Position numbers and translations under genes: made by a program. DNA of 64,000 bases from Conchocele bisecta (lineage: Eukaryota > Mollusca > Bivalvia > Lucinida > Thyasiridae), in the NCBI GenBank assembly GCA_029237695.1, contig CM055265.1, forward strand, positions 116,472,067-116,536,066, given 5' to 3'. Under the pieces are notes generated by a model, which saw only the letters and a program-made list of their open reading frames with translations, ran no database searches and was not told the origin of the DNA. Below are positions 54,892-64,000 of this stretch, piece by piece (position 1 is the stretch's first letter; each line of letters opens with the position of its first letter).

Positions 54892-57800
54892 GTCCGCCGC
54901 AGACACTTCTTGTCCGGAGCATAACTCGAACACCCTTTGGAATATTTTCATGAAACTTCACACATGCATAGACCACGACCCGAAGGTGTGTCGCGCACAA
55001 GAATGACAACTCTTGCATAGCTAATTTTTTAGTTATCTCCCTTTTTTATGTTTCTCGCACTGATTTCGTGTCCGGAGCATAACTCCACCACCCTTCGAAT
55101 ATTTTCATGAAACTTCACACATGCATAGACCACGACCCGAAGGTGTGTCGCGCACAAGAATGACAACTCTTGCATAGCTAATTTTTGAGTTATCTCCCTT
55201 TTTTGTTTCGCGCACTGATTGACCATAACTCGACCACCCTTTGGAATATTTTTATGAAACTTAACACATTCAATTAGACCACGAACCGAAGGTGTGTCGT
55301 GCACAAGAATGACAACTCTTGCATAGCTAATTTTTGAGTTATCTCCCTTTTTTGTTTTCGCTCACTGATTTCCTGTCCGGAGCATAACTCGACCACCCTT
55401 TGGAATATTTTCATGAAACTTCACACATGCATAGACCACGACCCGGAGGTGTGTCGCGCACAAGAATGACAACTCTTGCGTAGCTAATTTTTCAGTTATC
55501 TCCCTTTTTTGTTTTGCGCACTCTACAAACTGGACAATAATGCATGAAGACCTGTTTTCTCGTCTGCTCTGTATACCTTTTCTCGTGTGCTCTGTACACC
55601 TTACCTGTAGAGAGAACAATAGAAACTGGGAGAACCATGTGCTAAGCATGGGCTAGCATGTGCAGATGTCCACTGCTTGACCACTGCTTGACCACTGCTG
55701 ACCAGGTAATTTATACAGGTAAATCACTACATTGGGTACTGTGTTGAAAATATTGTGGCATTATGTGGACCTCTGCAGATATATGTAGATAAATATAGGA
55801 CTATTAAAAAAAAATCTGGTCTCCAATAGCAAGCATTATTATTTTTAAACTTTTTTTTTCCATTTTTTTTTTTTCATTTTTTTTTTCAAATTATTTTTCA
55901 ATTTTTGTCCAGTAGCAGAAGGTCGTAAGTGCTATATACAGACTATTCACCTGTACATGTGCTAGCATGTGCAACTGACCACTGACCACTTACAGGTAAT
56001 TTATACAGGTAAATGATTATATTACATTTCCGTAAACTGTGTTGAAAATATTGTGGCATTATGTGGACCTGTGCAGATATATGTAGATAAATATAGGACT
56101 ATTAAAAAAAAATTCTGGGCTCCAGTAGCAAGCATTATTATTTTTAATTTTTAAACTTTTTTTCCATTTTTTTTTTCATTTTTTTTTTCAAATTCTTTTT
56201 CAATTTTTGTCTAGTAGCATAAGGTCGTAAGTGCTATATGCAGACTATTATCATATAATAAAACAATTATTGACTAGTGAGCCATAGAATATAATCTGAT
56301 ATTCTATGGTTCACTAGTCAATAATTGTATAATATGTTCGGGCCAGTGAAAATTGCTTTCGGGCCCAGGCTCGAGGTCAAGGCGGGACAAGGCGAGGCAT
56401 CTGATTCCGCGAATTCTTGTTTACTTATCTCCCTTTGTTGTTTCGTGCTCTGATTTTGTATCCAAAGCATAACTCGAACACGCATATACGCATTGCTCTA
56501 ATGGTCCTCTACCGCCCTGTGCCAAATCCACGTTCGTTCTGCCCCGTCAAGCCCAGGGTCAAGGTCACATACTTAGTGCTTCACTAACATTAAGCTTGGG
56601 TAAATATCTTATACTTTCTGTTTTCTTTCATGGATCATGGATCATCTTCATATTTCATATACGCATTGCTCTAATGGTCCTCTACCGCCCTGTGCCAAAT
56701 CCACGTTCGTCCTGCCCCACCAATCCCAGGGTCAAGGTCACATACTTGGTGCTTCAAAAACTTTAAAGCTCATGGTAAATATCTTATAATTTTTATTTCC
56801 ATTCACGGATCAACTTCATATTTCATATACGCATTGCTCTAATGGTCGTCTACCGCCCTGTGCCAAATCCACGTTCGTCCTGCCCCGCCAAGCCCAGGGT
56901 CAAGGTCACATACTTAGTGCTTCAAAAACTTTAATTTAACGCTCGGGTAAATATCTTATAATTTCTGTTTTCTTTCATGGATCATCTTCATATTTCATAT
57001 ACGCATTGCTCTAATGGTCCTCTACCGCCCTGTGCCAAATCCACGTTCGTCCTGCCCCCGCCAATCCCAGGATCAAGGTCACATACTTGGTGCTTCAAAA
57101 ACTTTTAATGCTCAGGTAAATATCTTATAATTTTTCTTTCCATTCACGGATCAACTTCATATTTCATATATGCGTTGCTCTAATGGTCCTCTACCGCCCT
57201 GTGCCAAATCCACGTTCGTCCCGCCCCCGCCAAGCCCAGAGTTAACATCATATACTTAGTGCTTCAAAAACTTTAACGCTCAGGTAAATATCTTATAATT
57301 TCTGTTTTCTTTCACGGATCAGCTTCATATTTCATATATGCATTGCTCTAATGGTCCTCTACCGCCCTGTGCGTTTGTCCTGCCCCCGCCAAGCCCAGGG
57401 TGAAGGTCACATACTTGGTGCTTCAAAAACTTTAACGCTCAGGTAAAAGAAAATTTTGACTTGCAATTTGGCCTCATTTATTATCAAAGCGATATGTGGG
57501 ACATCCGTGTTCTATGAACACATTTTCTAGTTTATTAAACTTCACACATACATAGAAGACGACCCAAAGGTGTGTCGCACGTAAGAATGACAACTCTTGC
57601 GTCGTTAATTTCTTAGTTATCTCCCTTTGTTGTTTCGTGCACTGATTTCGTGTCTGGAGCATAACTCGAACACCCTTTGGAATATTTTCATGAAACTTCA
57701 CACATGCATAGACCACGACCCTAAAGGTGTGTCCCGCAAGAATGACAACTCTTGCATCACTAATTCTTTAGTTATCTCCCTTTGTTTTTCCGTCACTGAT

Positions 57801-57901
57801 TTTGTCTCCGGAGCATAACTCGAACACCCTTTTTTCAAACTACTTGTGTATCTGGGGAGGGGGATACACATGCGCTTGTCGACAAGCGTCCATTTCTAGT
57901 T
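54801..57901. mobile_element. 3.1-kb composite repeat inserted in element X copy 2
   Basis: Bounded by GTATCCCCCAGACTACCGTC at the left and GGGGGATACACATGCGCTTG, CATTTCTAGTT at the right; copy 1 of element X reads through this point (CTCCTATATAATTCCATATA on the minus strand near 3815). Contents: a CGCGTC hexamer run (54847-54893); four units of about 150 bp (GGAGCATAACTCGA, GAATATTTTCATGAAACTTC, TAGACCACGACCCG, CAAGAATGACAACTCTTGCA) at 54911-55510 and two more at 57525-57840; a duplicated 300-bp T-rich segment (55680-56250); and six units of about 175 bp (GCATTGCTCTAATGGTCCTC, CTACCGCCCTGTGCC, CAAGGTCACATACTT) at 56480-57440. No protein is encoded. Confidence 0.7.
56263..56330. repeat. Palindrome in the 3.1-kb composite repeat
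   Basis: ACAATTATTGACTAGTGAGC, CATAGAATAT pairs with ATATTCTATGG, TTCACTAGTCAATAATTGT around a short AATCTG loop. The stem is about 31 bp with one or two mismatches. Confidence 0.8.
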
Positions 57902-57953
57902 ACATATAAAAATCGCCGCTACTGATGCAGACTTTCCGCGAAAGTTGGATATG

Positions 57954-59110
57954 TGACAAAATCACTACGGCTCATTTAAATTTAGACGCGTTTAATGTGT
58001 GCATGTGCGTATGTTTTATATTATTTACACGCCTCCGACTAGAACGGCCCTTTGATAACAAACAAAGCACGCAGACGTGCATTATTTAGTACAATGTAGT
58101 AGAATGTAAGAAAATTAACAACAATCTGGCAAAGTCGGACTTCTTAAATCTGTAAATCATGTTGGAGACCTGTGCATCTGTGCAGCCTTACATGTATCAG
58201 TGTCTGCAATGATTGCAAAAATACTAGTAAAATTACTATACATTCATATAACCATATTTACATGTGGTCATTTTAAATAATAGTTATATTGTTATCAAAC
58301 GGCAATCGTACGGCTGATTCAATGTGATATTTTGAAAGTCGCTAAATATTACGTAACACCGTACACGTAAGTGGTAGCAGATACAGATAGAAATCAGTAG
58401 GCTACGTCCTTGGTGGCTACAATTATGTATTACAATTATCATGGGTATTGTGTCGCAGTAAATATGCATGTGACACAATACCAACACACTAAATACTAAA
58501 ACATGTTTGGCCCAGTGTCACCATGATGCGATATGCCAGGAGCGGCTTATATTTTGGCACTACCATATTTATACATCTGTGATACGCTTATTTTTCTGAA
58601 AATTTCCAAATCGTATTTTTATGTTGCTTTTTGAAACATTCGACAGGCGAAACAGTAAATTAAACGAATTAAGCCCTGTGCCCAGTTCTATTTGTTATAT
58701 AGTACTGATTCTGTAATGATGTTATCTAAACATACCGGTTGTATGGTTATTTAGTTTCAAATGGCAGGGCATAAGTCGTCCATATATTATAAAAAATAAT
58801 CGACAAAATCACTACGTGTTTCCTTGAAGGAAACCGAAAAAACAGACAACTGTCTGAGCCACTATGGAAACAACTGTAAAATTCTGCTACGCGTATCCAG
58901 CATTAAAATGTTTGTGAGCCACAAATAGTAAAGCGTACGGTTATAAATAGGACAACGTCAATTTATTGCAATGACGCAACTATTTCAAGTGTCAAAATCC
59001 GACGTGAAGTTGGTAAATTTAAGCGTAACTTTGCGACGTCATTTTCAGGCTTTCATGACGTTCTCATTGGGGCTGGTTGTCACAGAGCGCGACCCATATG
59101 TATCCTGACT
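57954..59110. repeat. Large dispersed repeat, copy C (partial)
   Basis: After the flank TGACAAAATCACTACGG of element X, text matches copies A and B from GCTCATTTAAATTTAGACGC onward to the GTCACAGAGCGCGACCCATA segment. It lacks the first several hundred bases of copies A and B and has no AGCTCACC insertion. No gene is recognised. Confidence 0.65.
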
Positions 59111-59490
59111 TGTCGATGATAATACGCACGAAATGTCTGGATTCGTATTTTCCAAAATTTAACTGATAAACTGAACCCAAAACTGTGAAAACTATAAAGA
59201 ATAGTATATGTATAGATTTAGATACCAAGTAAGACAAACCAAAACGCCATAGGATAAGCTGGCAATGGGCACTATTTTCTTGGTGAATATGGCTGCCCCC
59301 ATATAGATTTTCGTGCCATAATATGCATAATATATAACATATAATCAAAGTACTGAAACTAGGTTAGCTCCACAAGATTACTAAAACTTATTATTTATTG
59401 ATATAATGATGTTTAATGGCTTATCATCAGTTAAAGTCATTTTAGGTCGGTTAACAGGGTCAAATCCCATATTACATGTGTATGGCAAGC
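59111..59490. other. Non-coding spacer
   Basis: Nothing recognised. The minus-strand open frame here shows no family motif. Confidence 0.35.
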
Positions 59491-60560
59491 AAAATGCACA
59501 ATAATTCCTTAAACCATGGTTTGGAGCTTAAACCCTAGTTTAGGCTCCTCAAACCCTAGTTTGGGCTCGCCAAATGCACAATAATTCACTAAACCCCAGT
59601 TTCAGTCTAAACCATGGTTTAGGCAATTATTGTGCATTTTGCCAGCAACTGCCGTTTGAGATCGTAATCCAATAAAAAGCCTAAACCATAGTTTGGACCC
59701 AAACCATAGTTTAAGATAAAAACTGCCAATCGTGATCCCAAACGGTAGTGTTCTTAAACCCTATGTTTGGACAATTATTGTGCACTTGGCGGCTCAAACC
59801 ACAGTTTATACTCTCAAACTAGGGTTTCTGATAGCTTAAACCACGGTTTGAGCATTAACCCCAGTTTAGACTTCCAAAACCTTAGTTTAGGCTCGCCAAA
59901 TGCACAATAATTCACTAAACCCAAGTTTGAGAGTCTAAACCATGGTTTAGTCCCAAACCCCAGTTTGAGCAATTATTGTGCATTTGGCCAGAAACTGCCG
60001 TTTGAGATCGTAATCCAATAAAAAGCCTAAACCATAGTTTGGACCCAAACCATAGTTTAAGATAAAAACTGCCAATCGTGATCCCAAACGGTAGTGTTCT
60101 TAAACCCTATGTTTGGACAATTATTGTGCACTTGGCGGCTCAAACCACAGTTTATACTCTCAAACTAGGGTTTCTGATAGCTTAAACCACGGTTTGAGCA
60201 TTAACCCCAGTTTAGACTTCCAAAACCTTAGTTTAGGCTCGCCAAATGCACAATAATTCACTAAACCCAAGTTTGAGAGTCTAAACCATGGTTTAGTCCC
60301 AAACCCCAGTTTGAGCAATTATTGTGCATTTGGCCAGAAACTGCCGTTTGAGATCGTAATCCAATAAAAAGCATAAACCCTAGTTTGGACCCAAACCATA
60401 GTTTAAGATAAAAACTGCCAATCGTGATCTCAAACGGTAGTTTTCTTAAACCCTGGTTTGGGCAATTATTGTGCACTTGGCGGTAGAAACCACAGTTTAG
60501 ACTCTCAAACTAGGGTTTCTGATAGCTTAAGCCACGGTTTGATCTTAAAACAGGGTTTAT
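59491..60560. repeat. 346-bp tandem array rich in AAACC...GGTTT palindromes
   Basis: About three units with an exact 346-bp spacing, shown by ATCGTAATCCAATAAAAAGC at 59661, 60007 and 60353. Each unit contains many near-palindromic blocks such as TAAACCATGGTTTA, AAACCATAGTTT and AAACTAGGGTTT, plus TGCACAATAATT / AATTATTGTGCA pairs that face each other. Units 2 and 3 are almost identical; unit 1 and the right edge are more diverged. No coding capacity. Confidence 0.85.
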
Positions 60561-61164
60561 GCTCAATACATATATGGTTTTCATTGGACGAATGTTTCTT
60601 AATGTCTAGTTTTGATTGGCTGACAGAAATTCCTTCGCGCTGGTCGGATAATTTGCAAAGTCGGGTTTTCATTAACTGACGCGTTTTCGCGCGTCTGCAA
60701 CAACAATTGAATGCTGAAATGTTGACAAAAATGAACAAAGAATATTTTAATAATGCAAAAATAATGTTGTCTTATCATAAGACGAATGTGAACATGTTTT
60801 CTTACTCTCTTGCCTGTCATAATCAGCATATTTTCCCAATTTATGAACAGTAGCTGCATACAATAGGTGCGAAACTGTGACGTCAGTTAAGAAGAGTGAC
60901 CAGCGTATGGCCTGATCAGACAGCCGGGAAGCGCATTGTGATATTGGGCTATACTGGTGGGCTATATCATAAGGTACTTGCTGTACAATCACTAATTGAC
61001 AATAAACATCCGGTACACCTTGGTGCAAACAATTAACTGTTTGTCGTCTTGTGATAAATATTGTGTTGTATTATAGTGTATGCTCAAGGGCCAGTAGGCC
61101 TATTGCTGAATAAGCATTACCATGTATTATAAAAATTAAAATGTCATAAACGCAGTAATTATCA
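60561..61164. other. Non-coding spacer
   Basis: No recognised gene or repeat boundary. The minus-strand frames that cross it lack family motifs. Confidence 0.35.
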
Positions 61165-63090
61165 ATCCACGCTGATCAGAATATCGACAATCGGTAGATC
61201 AGTATAGTCCTTGATAAATTTGCATATATACACAGGCTGCTGAGAATATCACCAAATTGTAGACCAGTGTAGTGCCTGATCAGCATGCTCATCAACTTGG
61301 GACGACCACACTATCGCTAATATGTATACCGGTGTAGTCCCTGAGCAGTCGGCATATCCAGTTGGGTTGATCAGACTCTCAGAAATCTGTACAACGGTGT
61401 AGTCCCTGAGCAGCAGGCATATCTAGTTGGGTTGATCAAACTATCAGTAATCTGTACACAGGTGTAGTCCCTGAGAAGCCGCCATATCTAGCTAGGTTGA
61501 TCAGACTATCAGTAATATGTACACCGGTTTAGTCCCTGATCAGACGGCATGTCTAGCTCAGTTGTTCAGACTATCGGTAATCTGTACACCAGTGTAGTCC
61601 ATGAGCAAATGGCATATCTAGTAGGGTTGGTCAGACTATCAGTAATCTGTACACCGGTGTAGTCCCTGATCAGGCGGCATGTCTAGCTAAGTTGTTCAGA
61701 ATATCGGTAATCTGTACACCAGTGTAGTCCCTGAGCAGCCGGCATATCTAGCTAGGTTGATCAGACTATGAGTAATCTGTAGACCGGTGTAGTCCCTGAG
61801 CAGCCGGCATATCTAGCTAGGTTGACCAGACTATCGGTAATCTGTACACCGGTGTATCCCTGAGCAGCCGGCATATCTAGCTAGGTTGACCAGACTATCG
61901 GTAATCTGTACACCGGTGTAGTCCCTGATCAGGCGGCATATCTAGCTAAGTTGTTCAGAATATGGGTAATATGTACACCAGTTTACTCCATGAGCAACCG
62001 ACATAGCTAGTGGGGTTGATCAGACTATCAGTAATCTGTACACCGGTGTAGTCCCTGAGCAGCCGGCATATCAATCTAGGTTGATCAGACTATCGGTAAT
62101 CTGTACACCAGTGTAGTCCCTGATTAGGCGTCTTGTCTAGCTAAGTTGTTCAGACTATCGGTAATCTGTACACACAGTGTAGTCCCAGAGCAGCCGGTAT
62201 GTCTAGCTAGGTTGATCAGGCTATCAGTAATCTGTACACTGGTGTTGTCCCTGAGCAGCTGACATATCTAGCTATGTTGACCAGACTACCGGTAATCTGT
62301 ACACCGGTGTAGTCCCTGAGCAGCCGGAATATCTAGCTAGGTTGATCACACTATCAGTAATCTGTACACCAGTGTAGTCACAGAGCAGCCGGCATATCTA
62401 ATTGGGTTGATTCATGGCTACCGGTATCTGTACACCGGTGTTGTCTCTGAGCAGCCGGGCATCTAGCTACCCGGTGGAAATCAATAATATCGTAAATCTG
62501 GTACACCAGTGTGTCCCCAGTCCAGAGCAACCGGTATATCCAGTTGGATTGATCAGAATATCAGTAATCTGTACACCGGTGTAGTCCCAGAGCAGCTGGC
62601 ATATCAAGTTGGGTTGATCAGACTATCAGTAATCTGTACACCAGTGTAGTCCCAGAGCAGCCGGCATATCTAATTGGGTTTATCAGACTATCAGTAATCT
62701 GTACACCAGTGTAGTCCCAGAGCAGCCGGCATATCTAATTGGGTTGATCAGACTATCAGTAATCTGTACACCAGTGTAGTCCCTGAGCAGCCGGCATATC
62801 TAGCTAGGTTGATCATACTATCAGTAATATGTACACCAGTGTAGTCCCAGAGCAACCGGTATATCCAGTTGGATTGATCAGACTATCAGTAATCTGTACA
62901 CCGGTGTAGTCTCAGAGCAGCCGGCATATCCAGTTGGGTTGATCAGACTATCAGTAATCTGTACACCGGTGTAGTCCCTGAGCAGCCGCCATATCTAGCT
63001 AGGTTGATCAGACTATCGGTAATCCGTACACCGGTGTAGTCCCTGATCAGGTGCCATATATTGCCATATATAGCTAGGTTGATCAGGCCA
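61165..63090. repeat. 65-bp minisatellite, about 29 units
   Basis: Consensus unit built from GTAATCTGTACACCGGTGTA, GTCCCTGAGCAGCCGGCATA and TCTAGCTAGGTTGATCAGAC then TATCA. Units differ by a few substitutions, with recurrent variants (CACCAGTG vs CACCGGTG, CCAGAGC vs CCTGAGC, CAGTTGG vs GCTAGG, GGCGGCATGTCTAGCTAAGT), so the array seems to have expanded by blocks of several units. The first units (61165-61300) and one near 62400-62530 are degenerate. Confidence 0.9.
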
Positions 63091-63499
63091 CCGACACTAT
63101 ATATTAGCCAATGTATGAATATGTGTTTGCTGTATATTATGATTTTTTTAAATTTTAGTAAAATAATATCATCAATAATAATAAACAGCAAACAAATGTT
63201 TTATTCATCCGTGAATTAATGAAGGGGTTTTTGTCCAACCTGTAAAAATCATGAATGGGGGTTATGTCTGTATCATCGAGTGGAAGTAATTAAATATTAC
63301 TAAATAATCAGATACTATGGTGTTGATAATGTATGATATGTACATGCACAAATTATCATCACATCTCATGACTGGTAGTCTATGCATATCTGTGTGTGTT
63401 TGTACCGAGGATTATTATGCCTCTTACAGAAAACACTTATAGCACTAGATATCAGGTTTCTTTCAGAGGATTATTATGCCACTCACATGTAACACTAAG
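63091..63499. other. Non-coding spacer with small direct repeat
   Basis: GAGGATTATTATGCC(A/T)CT occurs at 63407-63423 and 63467-63483. Otherwise nothing is recognised. Confidence 0.4.
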
Positions 63500-63787
63500 T
63501 TATAGCGTCAGACGGTCAGGCGTCTTCCTTCTTCGCTGCGGATATCGACGTTCCGATGCTGTAGGTGTTTGTCTACCGTCTTTGATCTGTTTCTTTGGTG
63601 TTGTGGACTTCTCCAACATAATCGTTTGCATGTCTATGCCTTGAGTAGCAGCTGGTGCAGTTATATCATCGGATTTATGAGCGAATATCTGTGTGTGTCT
63701 ATTAACATGTTCTATTTCAATTGGCGTGTCTTCATCTTGCTCGGTATAATCTTCATGGAGTTGAACTGGTTCATTTGTTTTGCCCAA
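63500..63787 (-). pseudogene. Possible LTR-retrotransposon Pol C-terminal tail
   Basis: 95 codons on the minus strand ending GRQTPTASERRYPQRRRKTP then DRLTL. An acidic, linker-like stretch followed by a basic RYPQRxRKxPDRL tail is typical of the extreme C-terminus of Gypsy/retroviral-type Pol in invertebrates. No integrase core, reverse transcriptase or LTR is seen within the window; upstream Pol sequence would have to lie to the right, but 63788-64000 shows no continuation in the same frame. Confidence 0.35.
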
Positions 63788-64000
63788 AAATTAAATGTGT
63801 TCAAATTTAATTATACTCGGTCGGCATATGAGAGTTTGCAACTGAGCTAACTTTTTTGGCGGTCAGCAAAAATAAGTAATTTTGGGAATGCTAACTTGAA
63901 ATTCAAGTTCAGTAATTCAATTAATTATTCAGCTGTATTCAAATTCAATTATGTTCAGTCAGTATATATATGTAAGGAGATTTTGCGAGTTACATTTGTT
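63788..64000. other. AT-rich window end, nothing recognised
   Basis: Repeated AATTCAATTA/TTCAAATT-like text only. Confidence 0.3.

Larger units (their letters stand above)
39976..57953 (-). mobile_element. Element X copy 2 (inverted relative to copy 1), heavily nested
   Basis: Left tip CATATCCAACTTTGGCGGCC (39976) and right tip CGCGAAAGTTGGATATG (ending 57953). Read on the minus strand, its order matches copy 1, including the three repeated units (two at 40390-41600, one at 53600-54270) and the region unoccupied by the Polinton and the 644-bp element (54240-54440). It is expanded by insertions at 41615-42588, 42695-53593 and 54801-57901. The flank AATAAT | TGACAAAATCACTACG matches the uninterrupted AATAATCGACAAAATCACTA of copy C at 58795, which fixes the insertion point. 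Confidence 0.75.

Noticed and set aside
54791..55649. Open frames encoding CVKFHENIPKGVRV repeats
   Set aside because: Translations of the 150-bp tandem unit; the frame drifts between units.
57954..58100. Element X target-site duplication
   Set aside because: The flanks allow the insertion point to be placed, but no convincing duplication could be read at either copy, so none is claimed.
61165..63090. Regular repeats could be taken for a CRISPR array
   Set aside because: The whole 65-bp unit is repeated with no unique spacers, there are no cas genes, and the context is eukaryotic.
63500..63787. A full LTR retrotransposon at the right edge
   Set aside because: Only a short C-terminal-tail-like frame is present; no LTR, reverse transcriptase or integrase core is visible.

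Overview
The window looks like nuclear DNA of a marine invertebrate, most likely a bivalve mollusc. The only host gene is a spliced minus-strand fragment of an invertebrate DUF229/sulfatase-like protein at the left edge. Almost everything else is transposable elements, foldback repeats and minisatellites. Degenerate copies of a short motif (gcatc-cgcgcag-ctgatca type) recur; I associate this motif with bivalve SINE-like repeats. The taxonomic call is inference.

Layout. 1-1904: two exons of the DUF229 gene (reverse strand), with a possible N-terminal membrane-anchor exon near 2.9 kb and a 418-bp TA-flanked MITE at 2037-2454. 3744-25978: a dispersed repeat (here 'element X', about 3.3 kb without insertions) carrying a 644-bp TIR element (4271-4914) and a full-length Polinton/Maverick (5010-23282). 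26.2-27.9 kb: a TIR element full of AATTGAATTTTGTG minisatellite. 28-32 kb: diverged repeats. 32.8-34.5 kb: rearranged relics of a second, different PolB-encoding element. 34.5-39.98 kb: one copy of a large dispersed repeat, interrupted at 35338-39187 by an AGCTCACCTGAGC-type repeat. 39976-57953: a second copy of element X in opposite orientation, holding a 974-bp TIR element, a 10.9-kb element with about 1-kb satellite-like TIRs, and a 3.1-kb composite repeat. 58-64 kb: another partial copy of the large repeat, 346-bp and 65-bp tandem arrays, and a short retrotransposon pol tail.

The Polinton is the main coding feature. From left to right it has: two small tandem paralogues of unknown function (+); an AT-rich gap; a helical membrane protein (-); a coiled-coil fibre-like protein (-); a candidate minor capsid protein (-); a conserved Polinton protein with a C-terminal membrane anchor (+); a large coiled-coil/membrane protein (-); the major capsid protein (+); an A32-like packaging ATPase (+); five small proteins, two of them tail-anchored (+); a retroviral-type integrase (+); protein-primed DNA polymerase B (-); and a two-finger C2H2 protein (+). 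Morphogenesis (capsid, ATPase, fibre, membrane proteins) and replication/integration (PolB, integrase) modules are thus both present. I see no adenain-type protease. Most genes carry frameshifts, yet the two terminal repeats are identical over 245 bp and a target-site duplication is intact. An unoccupied paralogous target site lies in the same window near 54.26 kb. Either the copy is recent but defective (moved in trans), or many of the indels are assembly errors.

Family recognition is from memory of protein motifs; no search was run. Repeat boundaries come from reading both strands by eye and may be off by a few bases except where a target-site duplication fixes them.
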